Shown in pieces: positions 17,078 to 24,749 of a stretch of 64,000 nt of DNA. Each line of letters starts with the position of its first letter. Position 1 is the stretch's first letter. Below the pieces are notes generated by a model. It was not told the DNA's origin. It did not search any database and saw only the letters and a list, made by a program, of their open reading frames with translations. The translations under genes were made by a program, and so were the position numbers. The stretch is from Vreelandella andesensis (GTDB lineage Bacteria; Pseudomonadota; Gammaproteobacteria; Pseudomonadales; Halomonadaceae), in the NCBI RefSeq assembly GCF_003989795.1, contig NZ_RZHG01000019.1:310145-374144 (forward strand), given 5' to 3'.

Positions 17078-17100
17078 AAATGTCCAAAAAAGGGACATTT
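17078..17100. promoter_or_regulatory. Orphan inverted repeat identical in arms to the iclR operator
   Basis: AAATGTCC-N7-GGACATTT (17078-17085 and 17093-17100, spacer AAAAAAG). Both arms and spacing equal the site at 9913-9935. No intact gene follows, so it may be a leftover operator, the tip of the IS remnant, or chance. Confidence 0.35.
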
Positions 17101-17278
17101 GAAAATCACGCTTGTGCCAGCTTGGCGGATCAAAATGTAGATGTATCGGTGTTAAGCGGTGTGCCAAAAAAACATATCATCTATATTCTTTTTGTTTTAA
17201 CTACTTGTTATATTGTGTTTTTTAAGTTTTTTCGTCGTCGGTCTTCCAGTTTTTTTGGGCTGCACAGCTGATTAGAAA

Positions 17279-17327
17279 TGGCCTCCGCAGCCGAAGGTCG
17301 TAGGTTCAATTCCTACCGGGCGCGCCA
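17279..17327 (+). tRNA. 3' half of a tRNA-Arg(CCG); partial, likely integration-site remnant
   Basis: The sequence from 17279 ends in CCA (17325-17327) and contains a proper T arm (GTAGG-TTCAATT-CCTAC), variable region AGGTC and an anticodon loop CTCCGCA (CCG, Arg). The 5' acceptor strand and most of the D arm are missing: the bases before 17279 only faintly resemble a D arm (AGCTGATTAGA), and there is no partner for CGGGCGC. Position 37 is C rather than the usual purine. Such a half gene is the normal scar left where an element integrated into a tRNA 3' end. Confidence 0.6.
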
Positions 17328-17338
17328 ATTATTTCAAG

Positions 17339-17370
17339 GGCTTACGTTAACGCGTAAGCCTTTTCGTTTT
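17339..17370 (+). terminator. Terminator behind the tRNA-Arg fragment
   Basis: 8-bp stem (17339-17346 with 17353-17360), loop TTAACG, then TTTTCGTTTT. It probably belonged to the original tRNA transcript. Confidence 0.7.
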
Positions 17371-17479
17371 GTGTGTGCCCAAACGGTGCCCACTTTTTTG
17401 TTTTCTCCTTCGCTGCGGCTGACGCTTTCTAAATGACGTTCGGCTATTTCAAGGCACAACGTTGGGCACACCAATATTA

Positions 17480-18034
17480 TTAGGTAATGCCCACCCATTC
17501 TGCTAGTTGCTGATTTGCCTTCAATCGCTGGCGTTGTAATAACGCACTACTGAAAATCACATCCAGAGGTGACGTTGGCGAAGCAAGCGGTAGAGCAACG
17601 GCTGCTTCGTTCCTGAATTGCTGATGAAGTACGGGGTTATCATCCAGATATTGCCACCAGTGTAAAATATCCTGTTTAGCTCTTTGCATTACGTCAGCAG
17701 CAGGCAACCGATCCGATTTCGCCTGATTGGCCTTTTCCGTCGCCGGCAGTAGGTTCCATAAATCATTGTTGTTCCAACGTGACCAGGGAAAGCAGTGGTC
17801 TATTGCGTACCTTTGTCGGTGCAGATCACTACGTGACCATACACAAGGCAATGGGGCAGGGCTTTGTAAACGTTGGGAAACGAGCTGGCGCACCTGCTGT
17901 GTGTCTCGGCGACTTTCCTGCCACTGTAAAGCATTATGCAGTGTGCCTGTATCGTAAGAGGTGTCATATCGCTGCATTAACTGAGCCCACTCATGCACGA
18001 TAGCGGGCTCTACCCAGCAGGCGTAACGGCTCAT
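17480..18034 (-). pseudogene. HNH endonuclease, 5'-truncated
   Basis: 184 residues from the first ATG. The HNH core is clear: 'YAIDHCFPWSRWNNNDLWNLLPATEKANQAKSDRLP' (DH...N..N..P..xxN..K), near residues 76-111. Homology-like sequence ('LTTLWDA') continues upstream of this ATG and then breaks where the VOC-protein frame begins at about 18046, so the N-terminal part is probably missing. Family members are single-domain nucleases of defence, mobile-element or unknown roles. It lies directly beyond the tRNA-Arg scar. Confidence 0.6.
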
Positions 18035-18045
18035 CGCGTCCCACA

Positions 18046-18528
18046 GTGTTGTCAGGCTTGCTCGACATACCGCAAAGCCCTTCTGCGGAAGAGTTCCATG
18101 ACAGCATTCGCGTCCAGGACCTGCCGCGTAGCGTGCGCTTTCACGCTTGGTTTCTGAACACCTGGCTGAAGGAATGGACCCATCGTTATGCGACTTTTAT
18201 TCACAGTGATCTGAACCTCAATTTTGTCCTGGTGGTTTCAGACGGCAAGACGTTGCACCACGACACCCTCTACCATCTGGGCGTTGGTGTTGCCGGCCGA
18301 GGCGCGGTGATTGCAGCCTATCACCAAGCTATCACCTTCGACGCACACGTTGAAAAGCCGCCGCGTACCACCTGGAAAGGCACGTACCTGCATGAGCTGT
18401 GGCTGACCGACCCAGATGTCACGCTGATTGAAATCTATGCACGCCTGACCGACGCTGACCTGGCGCACAAACCCACTGACGAATTGCCGGAGTTTCTGGT
18501 GTCGGGCATCGGCCCCGATGCGATCTGA
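18046..18528 (+). CDS. VOC-family (glyoxalase/bleomycin-resistance fold) protein, N-terminus doubtful
   Basis: 160 residues from a GTG. Residues about 17-150 fit the vicinal-oxygen-chelate fold as in CadI/ArsI-like proteins: 'FHDSIRVQDLPRSVRFHAWFLNTWLKEWTHRYATFI', 'LYHLGVGV', 'TTWKGTYLHELWLTDPDVTLIEIYARLT'. Possible metal ligands are the His of FHDSI, the His of LYHLG and the Glu of LIEIYA. The first 12-15 residues do not look native and overlap the coding part of the divergent HNH fragment, so the start was probably lost in a rearrangement. The adjacent permease fragment is a typical partner in metalloid gene groups. Function unproven. Confidence 0.55.
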   Translation: MLSGLLDIPQSPSAEEFHDSIRVQDLPRSVRFHAWFLNTWLKEWTHRYATFIHSDLNLNFVLVVSDGKTLHHDTLYHLGVGVAGRGAVIAAYHQAITFDAHVEKPPRTTWKGTYLHELWLTDPDVTLIEIYARLTDADLAHKPTDELPEFLVSGIGPDAI

Positions 18529-18565
18529 TGTGCAAATCACTGAATTCGGTGATGGTATTGTCCCA

Positions 18566-18886
18566 TTAAAAAAACAGAAAAGCGGCGTAGCCTGCAATCA
18601 TCGCCATGGCAAAGATGACGGCCACAAACGCTGCCAAAAATTTCAGTGAGAATAATGAGAATAAAGAGCGCAACAAGATCAGCTCGGTCAAGCTGGCTCC
18701 GGCACTGCCAATGACAGCGGCAACCTGGATAGTCAGGGGATTATCCAGGCCAACATAGTGCTCCACAAAACTTTGGCCATCAGCCCCTGTCCCTTTTGTT
18801 GCCTCGTTCATCCTCATTGAAATCCGCTTGTAGGTACAGAAGCCCGGCGGTGTCCTGGGCGCGGAAGACTGCTTATCATTACCCAA
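18566..18886 (-). pseudogene. Internally deleted permease (DUF318/PF03773 type)
   Basis: 107 residues against about 300 for the family. 'SFVEHYVGLDNPLTIQVAAVIG' fits the segment before the conserved 'PLYSNAAG' loop of these permeases, but the next residues are 'SAGASLTELILLRSLFSLKFLAAFVAVIFAMAMIAGYAAF', the family's C-terminal end. The central part including the conserved loop is gone, and so is the N-terminal half. Two hydrophobic segments remain. It is unlikely to transport anything. Confidence 0.5.
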
Positions 18887-19113
18887 GCAAGGCGTTCGTT
18901 ATCCTGGTCTCTCCATCAAGTGTAATCAGCTGTTCAGACCCCACTCATTAAATCAAGAGTATCTTTTTGACAGTGAATTCGTCTTCTTTACGGTAGCAAA
19001 TTCATTATTCCAATAACTTCCATGTTTAGTGTTATTGGCTATTATGTAGATGGGATAAAAGTCTGAAAATCAGTGCTTTTATCTGCAAGAAATCACTAGT
19101 TTCGGAGATAAAC

Positions 19114-19491
19114 ATGAAAGAAGTCGACAAAACCACACTACCTATTGTGCAAATGGCAAAAGACAATGACGAGTTTCGTCAGGTGCTCTGGACGGGAGAC
19201 AACACACAGTTGGTGTTAATGGCGATTCCGGAAGGTGGTGAAATCGGTGGCGAAGTTCACGAAGGCCACGATCAACTACTCTATTTTGTTGAAGGGAGTG
19301 GCGAAGCCAAAATTGGCGATACTACCGTGGCTGTACAACCAGGTGATGTCAGTATCGTGCCCTCTGGCGCATTCCATAATTTTCGCAATACTGGAAGCGC
19401 GATGCTCAAACTTTATACCACTTACTGCCCACCAGAGCATGCTCCTGGAACCGAGCACGAGACCAAAAAGCAGGCAGATGCTGACGAATAA
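19114..19491 (+). CDS. Small cupin-domain protein
   Basis: 125 residues, a single cupin barrel. Motif 1 is 'GGEVHEGHDQLLYFVEGSGEAKIG' (residues about 46-69) with two His and a Glu suited to metal binding, and motif 2 is 'PGDVSIVPSGAFHNFRNTG' (about 76-94) with the fourth ligand His. The C-terminal tail is acidic and polar. ATG behind GGAG. A terminator follows directly, so it is a one-gene transcript or ends one. Such mini-cupins are annotated as sugar isomerases or dioxygenase-like proteins; no substrate can be assigned. Confidence 0.85.
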   Translation: MKEVDKTTLPIVQMAKDNDEFRQVLWTGDNTQLVLMAIPEGGEIGGEVHEGHDQLLYFVEGSGEAKIGDTTVAVQPGDVSIVPSGAFHNFRNTGSAMLKLYTTYCPPEHAPGTEHETKKQADADE

Positions 19492-19497
19492 AAGAGC

Positions 19498-19520
19498 GCG
19501 GGGCAGTAAGCCCCGCTTTT
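19498..19520 (+). terminator. Terminator after the cupin gene
   Basis: Perfect 7-bp stem GCGGGGC/GCCCCGC (19498-19504 with 19510-19516), 5-nt loop, TTTT. Confidence 0.85.
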
Positions 19521-19569
19521 CGCACGAACCATCAACTTTAAAACGATTAGCGTACAAGGCTTTGTAAAC

Positions 19570-19965
19570 GTGGATAGCATCCAATTTTCCGATTATTTAC
19601 GCCGTTTCGATTATCAGGAACGCCTTGATATGAAGATTCAGATTCCCGAACTGCTGGAGCTGTATGCCGACAACAAAGCACAGATCGTCGACATTCGCTT
19701 TACCGAGGAATACGCCGCCTGGCGTATTGGTTTCGGCCAGCATATTCCATTAAATGAGTTGCCAGACCGCCTTGATGAACTTGATCGGGATAAGACCATC
19801 GTCACGGTTTGTCCGCATTATGACCGTGCCGAGATAGCCCGCCTGTATCTCACCCTGGAAGGTTTCAATGCGCGATATCTGACCAACGGCATGCTAGGCA
19901 TTGCTGATGCACTGCGTGGAGACAAGGCGCGCGACTACATCATGCGTTTAAACGATCAGCAGTAA
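19570..19965 (+). CDS. Rhodanese-like domain protein
   Basis: 131 residues from a GTG (111 from the ATG at 19630, which has AGGAA nine bases upstream; both starts are possible). A single rhodanese domain is seen: 'IPELLELYADNKAQIVDIRFTEEYAAWRIGFGQHIPLNELPDRL' and the active loop 'VCPHYDRAEIAR' with Cys as likely sulfane-sulfur carrier. It lies 44 bp upstream of a TauE/SafE exporter, a frequent pairing in sulfur-handling gene groups. It probably shuttles persulfide sulfur in the cytoplasm; no signal peptide is present. Confidence 0.85.
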   Translation: MDSIQFSDYLRRFDYQERLDMKIQIPELLELYADNKAQIVDIRFTEEYAAWRIGFGQHIPLNELPDRLDELDRDKTIVTVCPHYDRAEIARLYLTLEGFNARYLTNGMLGIADALRGDKARDYIMRLNDQQ

Positions 19966-20009
19966 TGAGCTAACGCCTGCCAGTCGATTAAAGAAGATTT
20001 CTGAATTTT

Positions 20010-20750
20010 ATGTCTGTATTTGAATATGGCATTTACTTCGTTGTGACCTTCATTGTCTCAACGGTATTTGCGTCAGGTGGCGTCGGTTCCGCAGTGGCAT
20101 TGGTGCCCATATTTTCGATGATGGGATTACCGTTGAACCTGGCCAAAACCATCGGTCTGTTCATTAATTCAGCCTCTACGATTGCTGCCTCGACTATCAA
20201 CGTGCGCAAAGGGTTAGTTGATTTCCGCTTCGCTTTACCTTTGGTGGTTTCAGTGTTGGTGGCAACGCCCATTGGTGCATGGCTTAGCCAGTATGTTTCC
20301 GAAGTGCTCGTCCAGTGGGTGCTGACGGCCTTTTTGATGGTCAGTTCGGGATTGTTGATTTTCTCCCGGCGGGAAGCCAAAGCCGCCTACGACCGTGCCT
20401 GGGTGATGCTGGTGCTCGGTGGCGTGGTTGGACTGGTATCCGGGCTGGTTGGTGTGGGTGGTGGCACTCCTATTCTTGCCGTGTTGCTGTTGCTGGGCTT
20501 CAACACGAAAAAAGCCGCTTACGCCGTCAGCTTTGTTATACCTTTTTCAACGCTGGGCGGGTTCTTTACCTACCTTGGCTTTGTTGAGATGGACTGGCAT
20601 TTATTAGCCACTGTCGCCGTGGCCTCTATTTTGGGCGGCTTTCTGGGGCAGCGGATTATGCAGCTACACATGAACGCTGTTCAGGTCAAAAAACTCATTG
20701 CCATTATCCTGTTGGTCCTTTCCGGGAAAATGCTCTGGACACTGTTGTGA
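20010..20750 (+). CDS. TauE/SafE family membrane protein (sulfite/sulfur-compound exporter type)
   Basis: 246 residues with seven to eight hydrophobic segments and the repeated TauE hallmark: 'FASGGVGSAVALVPIFSMMG' near residue 20 and 'GLVSGLVGVGGGTPILAVLLLLGF' near residue 135. 'YAVSFVIPFSTLGGFFTYLG' and 'GGFLGQRIMQLHM' complete the family pattern. Members export sulfite, sulfoacetate or related anions, or take up sulfur compounds. The rhodanese gene just upstream supports a sulfur role. Intact, in contrast to many neighbours. Confidence 0.85.
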   Translation: MSVFEYGIYFVVTFIVSTVFASGGVGSAVALVPIFSMMGLPLNLAKTIGLFINSASTIAASTINVRKGLVDFRFALPLVVSVLVATPIGAWLSQYVSEVLVQWVLTAFLMVSSGLLIFSRREAKAAYDRAWVMLVLGGVVGLVSGLVGVGGGTPILAVLLLLGFNTKKAAYAVSFVIPFSTLGGFFTYLGFVEMDWHLLATVAVASILGGFLGQRIMQLHMNAVQVKKLIAIILLVLSGKMLWTLL

Positions 20751-20876
20751 AAAAGCGTCTACCCGGTTAGCGATAAACGGATGCCGAGAAAGCCAAACAG
20801 CCACTTGAGCCTCTGGTGTTCTACATCGGCATTTATGAACCAATGAAGTTTAAAAAATTAGTTGCGAGGTTTGACT

Positions 20877-21098
20877 ATGTACAGGGCACACAAAGAGCAT
20901 CATAAAAGCCAGAAGGTCGGTTGGCTGCGTGCAGCTGTAATGGAAGCCAATGATGGCGTTGTTTCTACTGCAGCGTTGATTCTTGGCGGGCTGGCAGCCT
21001 ATACAGGCGGCGTCAATATCGTAAAAGGTACGTTGCGCGTTACATTTTGGGGTTCCATGGCGATGATAGTTACCACTGGAATAGGAATATTATTTTAA
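20877..21098 (+). pseudogene. Internally deleted VIT1/CCC1-family transporter
   Basis: 73 residues from an ATG with GCGAGG at good spacing. 'HHKSQKVGWLRAAVMEANDGVVSTAALILGG' is the N-terminus of VIT-family Fe/Mn transporters (about 230 residues, five TMs). It continues straight into 'GGVNIVKGTLRVTFWGSMAMIVTTGIGILF', the family's C-terminal segment. Roughly two thirds, including the metal-binding loop, are absent with the frame kept. It could still make a two-helix membrane peptide, but transport is not expected. Confidence 0.65.
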
Positions 21099-21141
21099 AC
21101 AGAACTGGGTTTTTCGTAGCTAAATGGAGGATTAGTACTTA

Positions 21142-21915
21142 ATGAAATTAAAAGCAATCGTTCTCGTCGCCAGCTTTGCGTTGGCTATGATGTCGGGCAC
21201 TGCCGTGGCTGAAGACACCGACATTACGGTTCGAGTAATGAGTAAAGATGCCAAATTCATAGGCACCAGTATGGGGGGAGTTCGGGTAATTCTGCGCGAC
21301 CAAGAAACGGGTGAGGTTCTGGCAGAGGGGGTCACCACTGGTGGTACCGGCGACACTGCAAAAATCATGCATGAAAATGGTGGCCGCCGCGCTAATTTAG
21401 CCGACGAATCGGCTGCATCCTTCAAAACTACACTCGATCTCGACCGCCCCCGATTAATCGAAGCAGAAATTTATGGACCGCTTGCCCAGCCACAAGCTGC
21501 ACACGCTGCTAGTGCGACCCAATGGGTTATTCCCGGCGGTCATCTTTCGGTTGGAGATGGTTGGGTCATTGAATTGCCGGGCCTTGTGGTCAACGTAATG
21601 GAGCCCGCTGCTGCCCGGAAAGTTTCAGCCTCACAAGTCGACAGCCTTTCAGTAAGCGCCAATGTCATGATGATGTGCGGTTGCCCAATCACCTCAGGCG
21701 GACTCTGGGACGCAAATCAGTTTGAGGTTGGCATGACCATCTCCAAAAACGGAAACAAAGTCGGCGAAGAAGCAATGTCTTATACCGGTGATAGCAGCAT
21801 GTTCGGTGGTGAAATGCCCGTCACAGAGCCCGGTGTATACGAAATAATCGTTCATGCTTATGATCCAAAGAACGGTAATACCGGTATTGACAAAACGACC
21901 GTTGTTATTGAGTGA
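21142..21915 (+). CDS. Secreted protein of unknown family with a CGCP motif
   Basis: 257 residues. Residues 1-23 form a signal peptide (MKLKAIVLVASFALAMMSGTAVAE, cleavage after AVA). The mature part is rich in beta-forming stretches, 'GGVRVILRDQETGEVLAEGVTTGGTGDT' resembles a carboxypeptidase-regulatory-like domain start, and the C-terminal part 'GVYEIIVHAYDPKNGNTGIDKTTVVIE' looks like an Ig-type strand end. 'MMMCGCPITSGGLWD' near residue 177 has a Cys-Gly-Cys-Pro with flanking methionines, suggestive of copper or heme contact in the periplasm. I do not recognise the family. Neighbours handle sulfur and metal ions. Confidence 0.7.
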   Translation: MKLKAIVLVASFALAMMSGTAVAEDTDITVRVMSKDAKFIGTSMGGVRVILRDQETGEVLAEGVTTGGTGDTAKIMHENGGRRANLADESAASFKTTLDLDRPRLIEAEIYGPLAQPQAAHAASATQWVIPGGHLSVGDGWVIELPGLVVNVMEPAAARKVSASQVDSLSVSANVMMMCGCPITSGGLWDANQFEVGMTISKNGNKVGEEAMSYTGDSSMFGGEMPVTEPGVYEIIVHAYDPKNGNTGIDKTTVVIE

Positions 21916-21917
21916 GA

Positions 21918-22256
21918 AGCAAGATGATCTATTCACGCTCGGCTACCAAAATATCAGTGTGCTCGATATTTCACAGGAGCCAATTCAAAAGAAACAGCAG
22001 CGCCTAGGAACAGCAAGCAGCGTACGTCCAGCAAGTGCTGCACGGTCTAAAGACTGATGGGCATTTGGTGATGGCTGTTTTCGGGCCAGCAGGCCCAATG
22101 CGGTGCAGTGGCTTGCCAATAGCCCGCTACGATATCGCGCTGTTGTGTGAACGCCTGGGCTCTAATTTTCAACTTTTGAGTTATAGCCTTGAAGAGCACC
22201 ACGCGCCCGGAGGAAAGGCACAACAGTTCATCTATGCGCATTTTAAAATTCGTTAA
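21918..22256 (+). pseudogene. Internally deleted class I SAM methyltransferase
   Basis: A first frame reads 'LFTLGYQNISVLDISQEPIQKKQQRLGT', the motif-I/II part of a small SAM methyltransferase. A second frame (about 22014-22256) reads 'AYVQQVLHGLKTDGHLVMAVFGPAGPMRCSGLPIARYD' and ends 'QQFIYAHFKIR', the C-terminal part of the same family. The start, the SAM glycine motif and about 50 central residues are missing and the frame changes in between. It starts directly at the stop of the preceding secreted-protein gene. Confidence 0.6.
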
Positions 22257-22406
22257 TTAACGTTCGATTCTATCCGGATAACTAAAACTCAAGAAAGATA
22301 AGACGGATAATCCTGAATTTCGGGCGTTTTAGACATCTGAGAATATAGGCTAGTACTTTATAGTTGCTTGTAAGAAGTTGAGGGGCTAACAAAGGAGAAA
22401 ATGTAA

Positions 22407-23318
22407 ATGTCAGGCTCAGGCCACAACCATAGTCATGGCGGCGGAAAGACCTTGTTGATCGCATTAGTCTTCACTACAGGTTTTGCAGCTGTTGAAGTGT
22501 TCGGCGGTCTCATAGCCAATTCGCTTGCTCTGTTGTCAGACGCAGGTCACATGCTCACTGATTCGTTATCGTTGGGGGTTGGTGCCTTCGCTGCTTGGCT
22601 AGTTAAGAAGCCAGCGTCGCGTCAGCACTCTTTTGGACTCAAGCGTGCTGAAGTTCTTGGTGCCCTTTTCAACGTGTTATTTATGTTTGGGGTGATTATA
22701 TTTATCGCCTATGAGGCGATTCGGCGCATGGCAGATACACCCGCCGTTGCCGGTAGCACGGTTTTGGTAATTGGAGGGCTTGGTTTACTAGTGAATATCG
22801 TTGTGGCTTGGGTGCTGATGCGCGGAGAGCAGACGATAAACGTTCGTGGAGCACTCCTGCACGTGATGGGAGACTTACTGGGTTCAGTTGCCGCGCTGGT
22901 TGCCGGAGCGATTATCTATTTCGGTGGCCCATTCATTGCAGACCCAATCTTATCTCTTTTTGTCAGTTTATTGATTCTGGTATCAGCCATTCGACTATTA
23001 CGTGAAGTGACGCACGTTTTGATGGAAGGTGTTCCAAAAGGAATTGATTCGCATGAAGTTGGATGTGCTCTAGTTCAAGTTGATGGTGTTTGCGCTGTTC
23101 ATGACCTGCATATCTGGAGCATTTCATCAAACAGCCGGGCTTTAGCAGCACATGTTGATGTGGAGTCGATAGGGCGATGGGAGGAGCTATTACCGCAGCT
23201 GCAAACGATCTTACGTGAACATTTTAATATCAATCACAGCACTCTACAGCCTGAGAACTCTGTTATTCGTCGAACTTGTGATGCTGGCACTGATTGCGGG
23301 GCCAGAAATCTGGGATAG
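22407..23318 (+). CDS. CDF-family cation exporter (CzcD/ZitB type)
   Basis: 303 residues, six membrane segments plus a cytoplasmic C-terminal domain. A His-rich N-terminus (GHNHSHGG) is followed by the transport site motifs 'SDAGHMLTDSLSLG' (HxxxD, near residue 43) and 'HVMGDLLGSVAALVAG' (HxxxD, near residue 152), the zinc/cadmium signature. The C-terminal domain contains 'VHDLHIWSISS'. AAGGAG lies ten bases before the ATG. It exports Zn, Cd or Co by proton antiport. Intact and probably the main metal-resistance gene left in this decayed region. Confidence 0.92.
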   Translation: MSGSGHNHSHGGGKTLLIALVFTTGFAAVEVFGGLIANSLALLSDAGHMLTDSLSLGVGAFAAWLVKKPASRQHSFGLKRAEVLGALFNVLFMFGVIIFIAYEAIRRMADTPAVAGSTVLVIGGLGLLVNIVVAWVLMRGEQTINVRGALLHVMGDLLGSVAALVAGAIIYFGGPFIADPILSLFVSLLILVSAIRLLREVTHVLMEGVPKGIDSHEVGCALVQVDGVCAVHDLHIWSISSNSRALAAHVDVESIGRWEELLPQLQTILREHFNINHSTLQPENSVIRRTCDAGTDCGARNLG

Positions 23319-23382
23319 GTATACCTCAAGCAATACGCTCTAATGGGTGCCTTATACCGTATTGGTATTATCAAAAAATAGC

Positions 23383-23700
23383 TTAAAAAGATGTAAATAA
23401 TTGATTATTAATGATTAATCGTGTGCTCTTTTCCATAGTTTTGAGCAATCGATGGACTTCATCGCAGAGTCGGCCAAACGATAGATAGGCGCCGAGTGGC
23501 AGCCAGTAGTATTTAACCTGCCGCCAAAGGATCTCGATCAAGTTCAGCTCGGGTGAGTAAGTGGATAAGTAGATTAGATGCGTACGATGCGACATCCACT
23601 TCGCTATCTTCTGTCTGAAAGCCTTGGAACGATTGATGCTGGCGATGTCGAGCACCACTTCGGCAATAGCGTATCTGAAGCCTGACATAAAGCAGGGCTG
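23383..23700 (-). pseudogene. IS630-family transposase, C-terminal remnant
   Basis: The minus-strand frame includes 'EVVLDIASINRSKAFRQKIAKWMSHRTHLIYLSTYSPELNLIEILWRQVKYYWLPLGAYLSF', the D...PYSPELNLIE end of the IS630 DDE domain. In active members the motif is 'LDNASIHRSKAF', so Asn and His have been replaced here. The first two thirds of the transposase are absent; the upstream part of the open frame (to 23853) belongs to other sequence. Confidence 0.7.
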
Positions 23701-23734
23701 AGTGTTCATGATGGTCATGTATTTCAACTCCTTC

Positions 23735-23872
23735 ATGGGTGATCTGGCCACCCCCTGGACCGACCGGAACCATATCCCGTACTTCAAGGAAACCTGGGCA
23801 GATATCCTCCGAATCGGCAAAATTGATGACCATAATGCCAAGGTGAGTTTCAAGCGTCGCAGATACGTTTAG
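23735..23872 (+). pseudogene. Orphan 45-residue C-terminal coding fragment, family unknown
   Basis: Frame 'MGDLATPWTDRNHIPYFKETWADILRIGKI...' ending in 'SFKRRRYV' and a stop, with in-frame 'YFNSF' just upstream. Composition and the hairpin terminator right behind (23891-23920) suggest a real protein end cut off on its left by the IS630 remnant. I cannot name the family. Confidence 0.35.
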
Positions 23873-23890
23873 TTCAGGCGCGTTGAGTCG

Positions 23891-23920
23891 GGTGCCCGAC
23901 GAAAAACGGGCACCGGTTTT
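23891..23920 (+). terminator. Terminator-like hairpin
   Basis: 8-bp stem GGTGCCCG/CGGGCACC (23891-23898 with 23907-23914), A-rich loop, then GGTTTT. Ends the orphan fragment upstream. Confidence 0.6.
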
Positions 23921-24003
23921 CTGGCTCTACCGGGAATTGTTATATAAGCTGTCCTGATCCACCAAGCACTTCAATGAAAACACTTCCCGGAAAAGGTTCA
24001 GTC

Positions 24004-24456
24004 ATGAGCGATTTAGACTCTAATAGCCGTGCGCGTAAAATTGACGATCCGGATGCGAAAAGGCCCGAAAGTCCCCAGATCAGCAACAAGGAAATGTTTT
24101 TTGTGGTTGGTGGCTTCAACCTTATTCAGAAGCTGCTATTGATCGTGACGGGGCTTCTGACTCTAGGCGCGGCCGGGGTAGAAGTTCTGGGTGTCTACGA
24201 AAAAGGGTCGATCGAACTTGCCGATATTTTGTTGCTGTTTCTCTACACCGAGATAGTTGCCATGGTAGTGGTGTCCTACACCGGACAGGGCTCAGTGTTT
24301 GTCTATCCGATTTTTATCGCGATTACGGCACTGGCGCGACTGATCGTACTACAGGGCAAGGACATGGACCCACAGAACATACTGTTCGAAGCTGGAGCAA
24401 TCGTGCTGTTGGCTCTCGCAGCCATGATGATTCTTCGGTTGCCCCGGCATCACTGA
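24004..24456 (+). CDS. psiE: PsiE-like (phosphate-starvation-inducible) membrane protein
   Basis: 150 residues: a charged N-terminus (about 35 residues) and four hydrophobic segments. 'IELADILLLFLYTEIVAMVVVSY' and 'VFVYPIFIAITALARLIVL' fit the PsiE family (DUF/PF06146). The start at 24004 has AAGG eight bases upstream; an in-frame ATG at 23974 lacks one. PsiE is induced by phosphate limitation in E. coli, but its biochemical function is unknown. It stands alone between pseudogene debris. Confidence 0.75.
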   Translation: MSDLDSNSRARKIDDPDAKRPESPQISNKEMFFVVGGFNLIQKLLLIVTGLLTLGAAGVEVLGVYEKGSIELADILLLFLYTEIVAMVVVSYTGQGSVFVYPIFIAITALARLIVLQGKDMDPQNILFEAGAIVLLALAAMMILRLPRHH

Positions 24457-24573
24457 CCTCTGACCGCCGGCCCTTTTAGGCGCCGTTGACGCCATCATGC
24501 TGGTCGCCTTTGCGGCCATTGTATGTCTGACAGCCTGTTAATCCTCAACCCGACAGAAGAACACTGCCATAAG

Positions 24574-24745
24574 TCTTATCTCCTCAGTGATCCTTGACGC
24601 GCCGCAGCGCCAGCGTCCACGCGCTCATCAACAGAGCAGCCAGACCGAAACCTAAAGTGGGCGACACCGCTGTCCAAACCACGCCCACCATGGTGCTGGA
24701 AATGAGCTTCGCCACGCCGTTGACGATCCCCAGCGCACCCTGGCG
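24574..24745 (-). pseudogene. C-terminal fragment of an MFS transporter
   Basis: Minus strand reads 'RQGALGIVNGVAKLISSTMVGVVWTAVSPTLGFGLAALLMSAWTLALRRVKDH' and a stop: the last two membrane segments of a major-facilitator carrier. It is joined directly, without a start, to methyltransferase debris at about 24745. Confidence 0.6.
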
Positions 24746-24749
24746 TGCT

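Noticed and set aside
17080..17271. 63-residue plus-strand frame after the inverted repeat
   Set aside because: Composition is irregular, there is no homology, and it begins inside the palindrome.
20757..20830. Minus-strand residues resembling the tail of a LysE-type exporter
   Set aside because: Only about 17 residues can be read, too short to support even a pseudogene call.
23513..23833. 106-residue minus-strand frame overlapping the IS630 remnant
   Set aside because: It is in a different frame from the recognisable transposase end and opposite the protein-like plus fragment.
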